A DNA stretch of 64,000 bases from an uncultured Muribaculaceae bacterium (GTDB taxonomy: Bacteria > Bacteroidota > Bacteroidia > Bacteroidales > Muribaculaceae): positions 1 through 64,000 of the forward strand of contig CAKUMB010000009.1 in the NCBI GenBank assembly GCA_934667475.1, read 5' to 3'. The notes beneath the pieces are model-generated. The model saw nothing but the letters and a program-made list of their open reading frames with translations, ran no database searches and was not told the origin of the DNA. Both the position numbers and the translations under genes were made by a program. Of this stretch, positions 24,586 to 34,267 are shown one piece after another. The number at the start of each line of letters is the position of its first letter. Positions within the stretch are counted from its first letter, which is position 1.

Positions 24586-26415
24586 ATGTCAACGTTCAAC
24601 TACAAGCGCCGCCACACGGTGGACGTGAATGTGGGCGGCACGCCCATGGGCAGCGACTACCCCATAAGGGTGCAGTCGATGACCAACACATCGACCGACG
24701 ATGTGAAGGCCAGCACCGAGCAGTGTCTGAGTCTGGCCAAGGCCGGCGCCGAATATGTGCGGCTCACGGCGCAGGGTGTGCGCGAGGCCGAGGCCATAGG
24801 CCGCATCCGCAGCCTGCTGCGCAGCGAGGGGTGCACGGTGCCGCTGGTGGCCGACATTCACTTTAATCCGCGTGCAGCGTTTGCCGCCGCCCAGGTGACC
24901 GACAAAGTGCGCATCAACCCGGGCAACTTCGTGGACCCTGCCCGCCAGTTCAAGAGTCTGACTTACACCGACGAGGAATATGCCCAAGAGCTGCAGCGCA
25001 TACACGACGCGCTGGTGCCATTCATCGACATCTGCCGCCAGCACGGCACGGCAGTGCGCCTGGGCGTGAACCACGGCTCGCTGAGCGACCGCATCATGAG
25101 CCGCTATGGCAACACGGCGGCGGGCATGGTGGAGAGCGTGATGGAGTTTCTGCGCGTGTTTGTGGAGCAGCACTTCATGAATGTGGTGATTTCGATGAAG
25201 GCGTCGAATGTAGTGGTTATGGTTGAGGCCGTGCGCCGCCTGGTGGCCGCAATGGACGCCGAAGACATGCACTTCCCGCTGCACTTGGGCGTGACCGAGG
25301 CCGGATTTGGCGACGACGGCCGCGTGAAGTCGGCCGTGGGCATAGGCGCGCTGATGAGCGAGGGGCTGGGCGACACCATACGCGTGTCGCTGAGCGAGGC
25401 TCCCGAGGCCGAGGTGCCCGTGGCACGCAAGCTGGTGAGCTACATAACATCGCGCGAGGGGCACACCCGCATCGACGGCAAGCTGAGCCGCGGCTACAAC
25501 CCCATATGCCCCACACGCCGCGCCACGGCGGTGGCAGGCGGCCTGGTGGGTGGCCGCAAGCAGCCGGTGGTGGTGGCCTGCTGCGCACCTGCCGATGTGA
25601 GGCAGGCTGCGAAGCCCGACTTCTACTTCAGCACCGACGGGCACGGCTATGGCAGCCAGCACCGCTGCATAGTGCCGGCCGAGGTCTACTGCGGTGCCGA
25701 GGGCACATATCCGCTGTTTACGCCCGACAACTGGGACGCATCATGCACCGCCCCGCTGAAGTGGCTGGCCGTGAAGGCCGACACGCCGGTGGATAAGCTC
25801 AACTGGCTTAAGGGACGCACCGATGTGACACTGGTGGTAGACCCCGCCAATGTGAATGTGCCCGGCAGCTGGCAAGCCTTGCTGCACGCACTGGCCGACG
25901 CCGACATCGACTGCCCGGCAGTGCTGCGCGCCGTGTATGCCGACCCCGACACCGAATGGCTGCAAGTGAAGGCGGGGGCCGACTTTGGAGCGGCACTGCT
26001 CAACGGGTTTGCCGACGGCCTGTGGCTTGAGGCGCCAAACTGCACCAGTCCCGACACAGTGGTGGGCATTGAGTTTGCCATATTGCAGAGTGCGCGCCTG
26101 CGCATGAGCAAGACTGAATTCATATCGTGCCCCAGCTGCGGCCGCACCATGTTTGACCTGATGACCACCGTGGCCAAGGTGAAGGCCGCCACATCGCACC
26201 TCACGCACTTGAAAATAGGCGTAATGGGATGCGTGGTGAATGGCCCGGGCGAGATGGCCGACGCCGACTATGGCTATGTGGGCGCCGCTGCGGGCCGCAT
26301 AAGCCTGTACAAGGGCAAGCAGTGCATCGAAAAGAACATTCCCGAGGCCGAGGCCATTCCGCGCCTTGTGGCCCTTATCAAGGCCAATGGCGACTGGGTG
26401 GAACCGTCGGCTTAA
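24586..26415 (+). CDS. ispG: (E)-4-hydroxy-3-methylbut-2-enyl-diphosphate synthase
   Basis: A 609-residue IspG (GcpE). It converts the cyclic diphosphate MEcPP to HMBPP in the non-mevalonate isoprenoid pathway, with a [4Fe-4S] cluster and reduced flavodoxin or ferredoxin. The TIM-barrel part (about 1-290) opens with RRHTVDVNVGG and has PLVADIHFN. An inserted middle domain (about 290-510) is the extra domain known from Bacteroidetes, chlamydiae and plants. The cluster domain ends with FISCPSCGRT and GVMGCVVNGPGEM. The product feeds the polyprenyl tails used by menA and the glycan carrier lipid. Confidence 0.96.
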   Translation: MSTFNYKRRHTVDVNVGGTPMGSDYPIRVQSMTNTSTDDVKASTEQCLSLAKAGAEYVRLTAQGVREAEAIGRIRSLLRSEGCTVPLVADIHFNPRAAFAAAQVTDKVRINPGNFVDPARQFKSLTYTDEEYAQELQRIHDALVPFIDICRQHGTAVRLGVNHGSLSDRIMSRYGNTAAGMVESVMEFLRVFVEQHFMNVVISMKASNVVVMVEAVRRLVAAMDAEDMHFPLHLGVTEAGFGDDGRVKSAVGIGALMSEGLGDTIRVSLSEAPEAEVPVARKLVSYITSREGHTRIDGKLSRGYNPICPTRRATAVAGGLVGGRKQPVVVACCAPADVRQAAKPDFYFSTDGHGYGSQHRCIVPAEVYCGAEGTYPLFTPDNWDASCTAPLKWLAVKADTPVDKLNWLKGRTDVTLVVDPANVNVPGSWQALLHALADADIDCPAVLRAVYADPDTEWLQVKAGADFGAALLNGFADGLWLEAPNCTSPDTVVGIEFAILQSARLRMSKTEFISCPSCGRTMFDLMTTVAKVKAATSHLTHLKIGVMGCVVNGPGEMADADYGYVGAAAGRISLYKGKQCIEKNIPEAEAIPRLVALIKANGDWVEPSA

Positions 26416-26502
26416 ACTTGAAAGTTAAGAAAAAGGGGGCAGTCGATGCAATGATTGAGGCACGCCGCTGTTTTATCACTAAAAAGACACAATTAGCTGA
26501 AT

Positions 26503-27222
26503 ATGAAAAAGACTTTGAAGCTGATGCCGCTCGTGGTTGCGGCTTTTGCAGCGATGGCTCTGGCCAGCTGCGGCGATGACGACCCCACCGGAGGCCGCAA
26601 GGGCAGCGTGGTGGGACAGGCCGTGGATTTGGGCCTGAGTGTGAAGTGGGCGTCGCACAATGTGGGCGCACTCGAGGCCGGGGCCGTGGGCGGCCTGTAT
26701 GGCTGGAGCGACTACACTGGCTCGCGCCACTCGCAAGACAACATTGAGGTGCGGTTTACCACCGACAGCACTCTGGTGCAGTGGAACAGCGTGTATTATG
26801 GCGGCATCAACCCGCCAAAAAACATCTGCGCCAGCGACAGCGACATTGCCCGCCTGCAATGGGGCGGCAAGTGGCGCCTGCCAAGCCGCCAAGAAGTGCA
26901 GGAGCTGATTGACAACTGCCAGTGGCAAGAGACAGTGGTGGGCGGACAGGCATGCGTGAAGGTGACCGGCCGCAACGGCAACAGCATAGTGCTGCCCATG
27001 GCTGGCTACAGCCCCTATGCAGGCAGCAAGGAGCAGACGGGCAGCGCCCTATACTACTGGAGCGGCACTTGCGCAAGCCGCGCCGAGCAAAAGGAGTGGA
27101 AAATCGACGGCAACACGCAGTGCGCCGCCTGGAGTCTGGTGATGCACAGCGGCTACACCAAGCCGCAGCTTGAGGCCTCGGTGCGATGCTTCGGGCTGAG
27201 CGTGCGCCCCGTGACCGAATAG
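26503..27222 (+). CDS. Lipoprotein with a Fibrobacter-type paralogous (FISUMP) domain
   Basis: A 239-residue exported lipoprotein: signal ending in MALASC, Cys at about 23. The mature part has the phrases VDLGLSVKWASHNVGA, WGGKWRLPSRQEVQELID and CFGLSVRPV, typical of the C-type-lectin-like FISUMP domain widespread in Bacteroidetes lipoproteins. The function is unknown; surface binding is possible. It follows ispG by about 90 bp and ends at a strong bidirectional terminator. Confidence 0.82.
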   Translation: MKKTLKLMPLVVAAFAAMALASCGDDDPTGGRKGSVVGQAVDLGLSVKWASHNVGALEAGAVGGLYGWSDYTGSRHSQDNIEVRFTTDSTLVQWNSVYYGGINPPKNICASDSDIARLQWGGKWRLPSRQEVQELIDNCQWQETVVGGQACVKVTGRNGNSIVLPMAGYSPYAGSKEQTGSALYYWSGTCASRAEQKEWKIDGNTQCAAWSLVMHSGYTKPQLEASVRCFGLSVRPVTE

Positions 27223-27237
27223 CACGCGCCACCGCAA

Positions 27238-27279
27238 TAAAAAGCAGCCGGCCATCGATTTGATGGCCGGCTGCTTTTG
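27238..27279. terminator. Bidirectional terminator between the lipoprotein gene and porN
   Basis: AAAGCAGCCGGCCATC / GATGGCCGGCTGCTTTT is a perfect 14-bp stem with a 5-nt loop. T-runs lie on both strands, so it can end both the plus-strand lipoprotein transcript and the minus-strand T9SS transcript. Confidence 0.92.
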
Positions 27280-27301
27280 TATCGTTATGCACCGCTGTGC
27301 C

Positions 27302-28444
27302 TCAGCGCTTGCGGTTGCGCACCGAGCGCACCGAGCCGGCACTGCTGCTCGAGGGCTTCACCGTCTTGGGTTTGCGCGTCTTAATGGCAGACTTCTTAGT
27401 CTCTGATTTTGTCTTGGCGGCGCCGCGCTTGGTCTTGGCGCGTTTGCTCACGCTCTTGGTGGCCTTGGCTGCGTCGGCGGCATTGTCGTCGTCGGTGATT
27501 TCGGCATTGCGCTCGGCCTCAAGCTTGGCTTTGGCCTCGGCACGCGCCTGAAGTTCCTCGCGCGAGGGCACCCACAGATTCTTATCAAACGAGCGCAGAC
27601 GCTGCTCAATGCTGTCTTGGGCCTGCTTCAGCTTCTCGGGGTCGGGGAACTGCTGGGCCAGCGAGAGGTTGCGCAGGTTTTTCACCTTGTAGATGTCGCC
27701 TGTGTACATCTTCAGCTTAAAGAAGTCGTCGAGGTTGTAGCGCGACAGATTGTTGTCGTCGTCGGTGAACACATATTGCTGCGCCATGTAGGGGCGGATG
27801 TCGTTGAGCTTGACCCAAAACATAGGGTACTTGAGCGGCTCGCCTCCGTAGTCGTCGGTGCGGTGCAGCACGGGGCACACAGCCTCAACGCGCGACTTCA
27901 TCTGATTGCTGCGCGTGTCGAACTCCCACTTCTCGATTATGTAGTAGCTCAGCACCTCGTTGGCAGGGATGTCGGCGTCTTCGATTTTAAATTTGGGATT
28001 CTTTGCGGTGCTGCCCTTGGCCTCGGCATAAAGCACGTGGAAGCGGTCGAGCATGTCGCGCACCTTTATGCGGTATTGGTCGGTGAACATTTCGCGGCCG
28101 TCGAGATACTCATAGGCCGGAATGTTGCCGTCGGCCAGCTGGCGCATGATTATGAAAAACAAGTCCTGGCCATCCTCGTTGGGCTCGTCGGGGTAGTAGA
28201 GAGCCGGATTTTTGCCTTTGGTGAGGTCGAGTGAGCGATACACCACCTTCATCCACTGCAAGTCGGCATCGCTGGGCTCGCTCACCTCATAGAACGATTG
28301 CTGGCGTCCTGTGACGGTGAGCCCTCTGCCGGCCTGCTGCCTGCGCGAGTCGCTGCCGGGGGTGCGCTTCACCACCTGGGCCTGCGCCACTTGCGCGCTG
28401 AGTGCAATGGCCATGGTGGCCGCCATCAGTTTAATCATTTTCAT
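27302..28444 (-). CDS. porN: T9SS component PorN/GldN with a long basic tail
   Basis: A 380-residue periplasmic protein of the GldN/PorN family. PorN forms the large outer-membrane-associated ring with the lipoprotein PorK. A signal peptide (MKMIKLMAATMAIALSAQVAQA) is followed by the conserved domain (about 50-300: WMKVVYRSLDL, LFFIIMRQLADG, YYIIEKWEFD). The last 70 or so residues are a Lys/Arg/Ser/Ala-rich low-complexity tail, which is unusually long as far as I know the family. It is the last gene of the run and is followed by a strong terminator. Confidence 0.9.
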   Translation of the reverse strand: MKMIKLMAATMAIALSAQVAQAQVVKRTPGSDSRRQQAGRGLTVTGRQQSFYEVSEPSDADLQWMKVVYRSLDLTKGKNPALYYPDEPNEDGQDLFFIIMRQLADGNIPAYEYLDGREMFTDQYRIKVRDMLDRFHVLYAEAKGSTAKNPKFKIEDADIPANEVLSYYIIEKWEFDTRSNQMKSRVEAVCPVLHRTDDYGGEPLKYPMFWVKLNDIRPYMAQQYVFTDDDNNLSRYNLDDFFKLKMYTGDIYKVKNLRNLSLAQQFPDPEKLKQAQDSIEQRLRSFDKNLWVPSREELQARAEAKAKLEAERNAEITDDDNAADAAKATKSVSKRAKTKRGAAKTKSETKKSAIKTRKPKTVKPSSSSAGSVRSVRNRKR

Positions 28445-28489
28445 ATTCTGTAGTTAATCTTTATTGACTATGTTATGTGTAAGTTGAAA

Positions 28490-30067
28490 TCAGTTCACTA
28501 TCACCTCCATCGGGGCAATGTCGCGGGTGATGCCGTCGGGGCCCACCGCCTTCACGCGGGTGATGTAGAAGCGCTTGCCGCGCTGCAGGCGGCGTATGGC
28601 CTGACGCTGGCGCTCGCTGAACTTCGATCCGGCCGACACCTCGGGCATGGCGTTGCCCATTGAGTCGAAGAACACCGTCTCGAAGCTGAGCACGCGGTAG
28701 TCGATGTTGAGAATGTCGTCGTCGATGGCGGCGTCGACACCGCTGGAGGCAAGCAGCAAGCCCTTGCTGAAGCCGCGGCCGCCCTTGTAGCGGTTAACGT
28801 TGCCCTTGGCGTCGCGGTAGGCGATGAATGGCAGCGGATCGGGCAGTTTGCGCACGCGGAATGTGGTGGAACCCACATTCATGCGCTGGCCGTCCATCTC
28901 GGCAGTTACCGAGATTACGCACTCGGCGCCCACCTTAGTGGGGTGAGCCACCCAGCCGTTGCCGCTCTTCACCAGTGATCCGTTGGTCATGGTGGCCGAG
29001 ATTGAGCCTTCGGGCACGCCCGGCACGCCTATGCTGATGGGGTTGTTGATGCCGGCATACAGCACATTCATCATAGTGGCCGAAATGGTGGCCACGGGAT
29101 CGATCACGGTGTAGCTCGACTTGAAGTCGCGGCGTGTAACCGTGCCATCGCGTCCCATCACCTCGATCCAGCCCGAGTAGTCGTAGTTGCCGGCCTTGCC
29201 GGTGCCCACCTCATAGAGGCCGCGGTTGTTGTTGAGCCGCTGCCCGTTGACGTAGACCACGGGGCGCTGAGTGGTGTCGACCGCCGCCAGCACAATGTTG
29301 GCCGAATACTTTGTGCCGCGCATAACTATGCGCGACTGCGGCACCACAAATGCGTTGATAAGGTTGACGCGCATGTCACCCATGTCTACGCTTTGCAGCA
29401 GTTCGCTCAGCACCTCGCCCTCGGCATATCGGATGTCGTTTTGGAGTTTTGTGAGCAGGGTTACTGCCGCAATGGTGGGCATGTCTTCAAACATGGTTTC
29501 TTCCCAGTTTTTGGTGTTGAGCTGCCCTTTCACCTTTTTAGGGGTGGTCGACAGAGCCTCCTCGAGGTTGGCCTTCTTTGTGGGGTCGGCAATGTATTGC
29601 AGTATGAAGCCCCGGTAGCTGTCGATGCGCATGCGCAGCAGCTTGCCCTTGCCGCCCACCGGAGCAAGCATCACTTGCGAGGCGGCGTCGAGGTTGTCCT
29701 TGTTTTCAATGTTCTGTGGATCGCCCTGCGGTCCGTCGGCGGCCCGCACAATTTCCTTTTTGAGCAGGTCGATGTAGTCATAGAGGCTGTCGGTGGTCTG
29801 AGACACTTGCATGGCCACATCGAGCCACCGCTTGCCCTTTTGTGGATTCTTGTTGTTGAACGCCTGCAGCTCCGACAGCAGGAAGCGGTTGCGGGCTGTG
29901 ATGGTGCGGTTAGACCGCAGCAGTCCGTCTTCCACCTGGCTGAAGCCGTTGAGCACGTCGCTCGACACGTTAAGGGCAAGCATAGCCGTCAAGACGATAT
30001 ACATGAGGTTTATCATCTTTTGGCGGGGCGACATCCTGCCCACCGTTTGATTTTTAGCACTTGCCAT
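28490..30067 (-). CDS. porM: T9SS motor component PorM/GldM
   Basis: A 525-residue protein anchored by one N-terminal inner-membrane helix (KMINLMYIVLTAMLALNVSS, about 17-37), with a long periplasmic part. With PorL it forms the proton-driven motor of T9SS that reaches across the periplasm to the PorKN ring. The D1-D4 periplasmic domains run from about 45 to 525. The start MASAKNQTVGRMSPRQK is standard. The gap to porL upstream is only 6 bp. Confidence 0.94.
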   Translation of the reverse strand: MASAKNQTVGRMSPRQKMINLMYIVLTAMLALNVSSDVLNGFSQVEDGLLRSNRTITARNRFLLSELQAFNNKNPQKGKRWLDVAMQVSQTTDSLYDYIDLLKKEIVRAADGPQGDPQNIENKDNLDAASQVMLAPVGGKGKLLRMRIDSYRGFILQYIADPTKKANLEEALSTTPKKVKGQLNTKNWEETMFEDMPTIAAVTLLTKLQNDIRYAEGEVLSELLQSVDMGDMRVNLINAFVVPQSRIVMRGTKYSANIVLAAVDTTQRPVVYVNGQRLNNNRGLYEVGTGKAGNYDYSGWIEVMGRDGTVTRRDFKSSYTVIDPVATISATMMNVLYAGINNPISIGVPGVPEGSISATMTNGSLVKSGNGWVAHPTKVGAECVISVTAEMDGQRMNVGSTTFRVRKLPDPLPFIAYRDAKGNVNRYKGGRGFSKGLLLASSGVDAAIDDDILNIDYRVLSFETVFFDSMGNAMPEVSAGSKFSERQRQAIRRLQRGKRFYITRVKAVGPDGITRDIAPMEVIVN

Positions 30068-30073
30068 TAAGCG

Positions 30074-31057
30074 TTATCCTTTAGTGTCGTAGTTATCGTC
30101 ATTTTTGTCGTCGTCGGCTCCGAGTCCGGGCATGCCGCCCATGGGGCGGTACATGTTCACGGTCATAGCCTTAATCATCTTCTCATACACGCTGTTGAGC
30201 TGCTTCATGTAGCGGGCCATCTTCTCGGTCTCGTCGCAGTAGGTGGCACTCTGGGCCGCCGACTTCTCATACATGTCGCGAATGTCCTTGAGGCCGCGGT
30301 TCACGCGGTCGATGCTGTCGAGCTGCGACGAGATGCTCTTGAGCTGAATTTCATAGATGGTGTTGAGGCCGCTGATGTTGCGGTTGAGGGCTTCCATCTG
30401 GTCGACGTAGCCGGTGGACTTGCCATTGATTTCATCGCCGCTGCCCACAATGCTCTCATAGCTATTGAGCAGCGAGTTGCTCACGCGGTTAAGGGCCTCG
30501 GTGGTGTGGCTCAGCTGCTCCATCTGGCCGCTGATGGCGTTCATCTGGCTCAGATAGTGCTGGGTGGCGTCGGTGAGCTCGGCCATCTTCGACAGCTGCT
30601 CGCTTGCGGCTGCCATGCGTGCTATGCTGTCGCTAAGCGACTGCGCGTCGTCGGGTGTGAGGGTCACACTCTGCGGCAGGCCCACGGCGGCTGCCGCCTG
30701 GGCTGAATCTACGGCCGGCTGGGCTGCGGCTGCCTGTGCGCCCGCCACCACTATGCCGCTGCCGCCCGCAAAGTCGGGCCGGTCTTCGGGATCGTGCGTG
30801 CCGAGCACCGGGAACACGTCTTCCCAGTGATATTGCGTCTCGGGGCGGTCGAATGCGGTGAGCACAAACATCAGCACCTCGGTGCCCATGCCTATGCACA
30901 GCAGAGTGCTGCCGCCCGGCAGGTGAAGGATTTTAAACAGGGCACCCCAGATGACCACTGCGGCGCCAATACTGTAGGCAAAGTTGAAGAAGCGCTGACC
31001 CTTCTCGCCCGAGAGGAAGCGCTCGACCACATTTTTATATTTTTTAATCTTACCCAT
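30074..31057 (-). CDS. porL: T9SS motor component PorL/GldL
   Basis: A 327-residue inner-membrane protein. Two N-terminal helices (about 20-40, FAYSIGAAVVIWGALFKIL, and 48-66, LLCIGMGTEVLMFVLTAFD) hold the conserved Glu of the motor, and a long cytoplasmic helical part follows (SLSDSIARMAAASEQLSKM, repeated coiled-coil stretches to about 300). Together with PorM it uses the proton gradient to drive secretion. An Ala-rich linker is seen at about 105-130. It sits between porK (30 bp) and porM (6 bp). Confidence 0.93.
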   Translation of the reverse strand: MGKIKKYKNVVERFLSGEKGQRFFNFAYSIGAAVVIWGALFKILHLPGGSTLLCIGMGTEVLMFVLTAFDRPETQYHWEDVFPVLGTHDPEDRPDFAGGSGIVVAGAQAAAAQPAVDSAQAAAAVGLPQSVTLTPDDAQSLSDSIARMAAASEQLSKMAELTDATQHYLSQMNAISGQMEQLSHTTEALNRVSNSLLNSYESIVGSGDEINGKSTGYVDQMEALNRNISGLNTIYEIQLKSISSQLDSIDRVNRGLKDIRDMYEKSAAQSATYCDETEKMARYMKQLNSVYEKMIKAMTVNMYRPMGGMPGLGADDDKNDDNYDTKG

Positions 31058-31087
31058 TATATTTCTTCTTGGTTTTGATTGGTTGGT

Positions 31088-32518
31088 TTACTGTTTTCTT
31101 CTCACTTTCACCATGCCGGCCTTCGAGCGCACGCAGCGGAAGCCGATGTAGCTGCGCTGCTCGTTCTGGTATTCCCACATGCGAATGTCGCTGCGAATGT
31201 TGTGTGCCACATCTTTCCACGAACCGCCGCGCACTATTTTGCGCGACATCTTGTAGGGGTCTTCCTTGGCCACATTGTAGCGGAACTCGGGGTTGAGGTC
31301 GCTGGTCATTTTGTCGATGCTCTCGGTGTAGGCCGTCGATGTCCACTCGCTCACGTTGCCGGCCATGTCGTAGAGGCCAAAGTCGTTGGGCTGGTAGGTG
31401 CCCACGGGAGCGGTGATTATGCTTCCGTCTTTCACATAGTTGCCCTCCATGGGCTTGAAGTTGGCATAGAAGCAGCCGTCCTGCTCGGTGAGAGGCAGGT
31501 CGCCCTCCCAGGGATACTTGTTTTTGTCAACGCCTGCGCGTGCGGCATATTCCCATTCGGCCTCAGTGGGCAGGCGGTAGGGCTCCACATAGATGCCGTC
31601 GCGGCCCAGCGACTTCTTCAGGAATTCGGTGCGCCAGGCGCAGAACGCGTTGGCCTGCTCCCAGCTGACGCCCACCACGGGATAGTTGTTGTAGTTGCCG
31701 TTGGCAAAATACATGCGCACGTAGGGCTCGTTGTAGGAGTTTTCAAAGTCATTGACCCAGCACGTGGTGTCGGGATAGATGTTCACTATGTAGGTGTTGA
31801 GGAAGTCGTAGTCGCTTTGCAGCGGGCGCGTGATGGTTTGGCGCACGATGCGTCCGTCGTCGTCGACATAGGCGGTGTCCTTGCTGATGGTGGGGTTAAT
31901 TTCGGGCACAGCATGGTCGGTGTTGTAGTCGCGGCGGGTGGGGTCGAAGCGGTTTTTGCGCTTGGCTGCCTCGGTGAGGTTATACACCTCATAGCGGTAG
32001 TTCATCTGCGTGGGGTCGAGTTCCTTGACACCAGTGATGGGGTTGCGGCGATACACACTCTCGATGGCGCGCTCCTCGTCTTCGCTGGGGTTGCGCCATG
32101 GAATGGGCTTGGTCCAGTTGAGGTGCGGGGTCACGGGGTTGCCCTCCTTGTCCTCCTCGATTTTAAACTCCTCGTTGCCGCCATAGGCGGGATCGGCCAG
32201 GCGCTCGCGGATGATTGAATCACGCACCCAGAACACAAACTGCTTATACTTTGAGTTGGAGATTTCGGTCTCGTCCATCCAGAACCCGTCCACGCTCACG
32301 CCGCGTGCGGTAGAGTCGATGCCCCACAGCGAGTCGCGCTCGGCCGGGCCCTCCTTCATCGAGCCGCAGTCAATATACACCATGCCATAGGGGGTGGGCT
32401 CGGAAAACGCGGGAGCCCCCACGCCAGTCACCTCACCGCCCACACTCTGCGTCTTGCGCACCGAGCTGCACGATGCAACCATAAAGGCTGCCGCCATATA
32501 AATTAACAACTTTTTCAT
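31088..32518 (-). CDS. porK: T9SS outer-membrane lipoprotein PorK/GldK
   Basis: A 476-residue lipoprotein (MKKLLIYMAAAFMVASC, Cys17) with a formylglycine-generating-enzyme-like (SUMF1) fold. The fold's signature phrases are present (FWMDETEISNSKYKQF, YRLPTEAEWEYAARAG, NVSEWTSTAY, VRGGSWKD, YIGFRCVRSK), but in this family it is a structural ring subunit, not an enzyme. It forms the ring with PorN and contacts PorP. It starts 3 bp after porP ends. Confidence 0.95.
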   Translation of the reverse strand: MKKLLIYMAAAFMVASCSSVRKTQSVGGEVTGVGAPAFSEPTPYGMVYIDCGSMKEGPAERDSLWGIDSTARGVSVDGFWMDETEISNSKYKQFVFWVRDSIIRERLADPAYGGNEEFKIEEDKEGNPVTPHLNWTKPIPWRNPSEDEERAIESVYRRNPITGVKELDPTQMNYRYEVYNLTEAAKRKNRFDPTRRDYNTDHAVPEINPTISKDTAYVDDDGRIVRQTITRPLQSDYDFLNTYIVNIYPDTTCWVNDFENSYNEPYVRMYFANGNYNNYPVVGVSWEQANAFCAWRTEFLKKSLGRDGIYVEPYRLPTEAEWEYAARAGVDKNKYPWEGDLPLTEQDGCFYANFKPMEGNYVKDGSIITAPVGTYQPNDFGLYDMAGNVSEWTSTAYTESIDKMTSDLNPEFRYNVAKEDPYKMSRKIVRGGSWKDVAHNIRSDIRMWEYQNEQRSYIGFRCVRSKAGMVKVRRKQ

Positions 32519-32521
32519 ATT

Positions 32522-33505
32522 CTACATTATGCGAATGCTCTTATGCTTATTCTTGTTTTTCTCGCTCAAATCAAGTTTCACGTTATAGCTCACCATCACC
32601 TCGTGGCTGCCGGTGGTGCCCACCGACATTTTGCTTATGGGGTAGTCGTAGCTGTAGCCCACGAAGAAGTTTTTCAGCTCCACGCCCACCATGGCCGACA
32701 CGGCGTCGCCATAGCGGTAGGCCACACCGCCCGATATGAACTTGTTGTATCGCACGCGGGCCGTGACCTCGCCCTGAAAAAACCGTGTGTCGGTCTTCAC
32801 CAGAAACGACGGCTGCAATTCAAATAACGTGTTTTTTATTGGAATATTGCTGCCAGCCATCAAATAGTAGGTGCGGCCGGCGTTAAACTCATATTGCTTG
32901 TCGTCGGTGCCGTCGGCCTTGAGGGTGACGCTGGGCTGGGTGAGGTGGGTGGCCGAGATGCCCAGCCAAAACCACTTGTGGGTGTAGTGTATGCCAGCGC
33001 TCACGTCGAATGCCGTGCCAGTGACGTCGGTGGTGGGAATGGCGTCGTCGTTGCTGTTGTGGGCGTCGTCGCCCTCGGGAATCACCACCTTCGAGCCCTT
33101 GAAGGTCTCGTTGAGCATGCCCACCTGCACGCCCACGCTTAGCGTGCCGCCCAGCAGCTTCTGCTTTTTGAAGGCGATTTGCGCGCCGGCATTGAGCGAG
33201 CTGTAGAGGCCCATGCTCTCCTGTTGCACCACCACGCCGGTGCCCCAGCGCTTGCCCAGCAGTTTGAAAGGCATGTCGGCCATGCCCAGAAAACTCACCG
33301 GGGCGTGGTCTACGCCCACCCACTGCATGCGGCTGCCGGCTGTGATGTGGATGAAGTCGGTTAGGCCTATGGCCGAGGGGTTGTAATAGGCAGGGGCGTG
33401 CCAATACTGGGTGTACTGGGCATCGGTCTGCGCCAGCGCACCAAAGGCGGCAAGCGAAGCCGCCGCGGCTGCAATCAATGTTTTTAGCTTGCTCAGTGTA
33501 ATCAC
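32522..33505 (-). CDS. porP: T9SS outer-membrane protein PorP/SprF family
   Basis: A 327-residue outer-membrane beta-barrel: signal peptide (LIAAAAASLAAFGALAQ), then the family opening TDAQYTQYWHAPAYYNPSAIG, and alternating strands to the end. PorP helps tie the PorKN ring to the outer membrane. The end is charged (EKNKNKHKSIRIM) rather than the usual aromatic last residue. It stands just upstream of porK, as in Porphyromonas, and 18 bp from porT. Confidence 0.93.
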   Translation of the reverse strand: MITLSKLKTLIAAAAASLAAFGALAQTDAQYTQYWHAPAYYNPSAIGLTDFIHITAGSRMQWVGVDHAPVSFLGMADMPFKLLGKRWGTGVVVQQESMGLYSSLNAGAQIAFKKQKLLGGTLSVGVQVGMLNETFKGSKVVIPEGDDAHNSNDDAIPTTDVTGTAFDVSAGIHYTHKWFWLGISATHLTQPSVTLKADGTDDKQYEFNAGRTYYLMAGSNIPIKNTLFELQPSFLVKTDTRFFQGEVTARVRYNKFISGGVAYRYGDAVSAMVGVELKNFFVGYSYDYPISKMSVGTTGSHEVMVSYNVKLDLSEKNKNKHKSIRIM

Positions 33506-33523
33506 GCCTATTGCTTATTTGCT

Positions 33524-34267
33524 TTATTCAAAATAAAATGTGAGCACCACCATGTTGTCGAGCACCTTGCTCACACTGTTGGTGAACTTCATCATGTCGG
33601 GGTTGTCCTGCAAGTCAGGACGGTTTTTCTCAAGCAGGTTGCGCAGGCCGAAGCAGAACTTCAGCTCGGGGCACAGCTTGAAAAAGGGCAGATATATGTC
33701 GCAGCCCATGCCCACGGTGAGCATGGTGTTGAAATTCTTGAGCCGCAGCTGCTCGCTGCGCTCCTTGCCCACATCATACACACCCATCACACCCGCTGTG
33801 AAGTAGGGGCGCAGGTTGTGGTAGCGAAGTGCTGAATACTTCAGGTCGACGGGCAGCACCACATAGGTGGCCTTGATGTTCTGGCTCTGCAGCCGCAGCT
33901 CGGGCTCGGCCGCATCGGCAGGGGCGTTGGCGTTGACATACTTCACCACTTTGTTGCCAAAACACATGCCTGGGGTGAAGCGCAGGTTGAAGTAGCGCGA
34001 CAGCCTGAGGTCGGCCAGCACGTTGACGCAGAATCCGGGCGAGTGGCTGGGGATGTCGGCAAACCACGACTGGCCGTCGTCAGTGACGAGGCCGTTGTTG
34101 GTGATGTTCAAATCCTGAAAATTCATGCCCACCGAAAAGCCGAAATGAACTTTTTTCATATCGGCATAGGGGCGGTTCAGAATTTTGTCGTTATCCTGTG
34201 CAAACGCCGCCAAAAAGCTAATTAGCAGCGTAATGATTACTATGTTTCGCTTTGCTGTGTATGACAT
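33524..34267 (-). CDS. porT: T9SS outer-membrane protein PorT
   Basis: A 247-residue predicted eight-stranded outer-membrane barrel: signal peptide (MSYTAKRNIVIITLLISFLA), then VHFGFSVGMNFQDLNI, LRLSRYFNLRFTPGMCFG and the C-terminal strand VVLTFYFE with the typical ending Phe-x-Phe. PorT is needed for export of T9SS cargo. The start MSYTAK is preferred over one six codons upstream because it gives a cleaner signal. Here porT directly precedes porP-porN, making a six-gene T9SS block. No recognisable T9SS cargo lies in the window. Confidence 0.88.
   Translation of the reverse strand: MSYTAKRNIVIITLLISFLAAFAQDNDKILNRPYADMKKVHFGFSVGMNFQDLNITNNGLVTDDGQSWFADIPSHSPGFCVNVLADLRLSRYFNLRFTPGMCFGNKVVKYVNANAPADAAEPELRLQSQNIKATYVVLPVDLKYSALRYHNLRPYFTAGVMGVYDVGKERSEQLRLKNFNTMLTVGMGCDIYLPFFKLCPELKFCFGLRNLLEKNRPDLQDNPDMMKFTNSVSKVLDNMVVLTFYFE

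Noticed and set aside
24586..26415. IspG length (609 residues) as a gene fusion
   Set aside because: The inserted middle domain is normal for Bacteroidetes, plants and chlamydiae.
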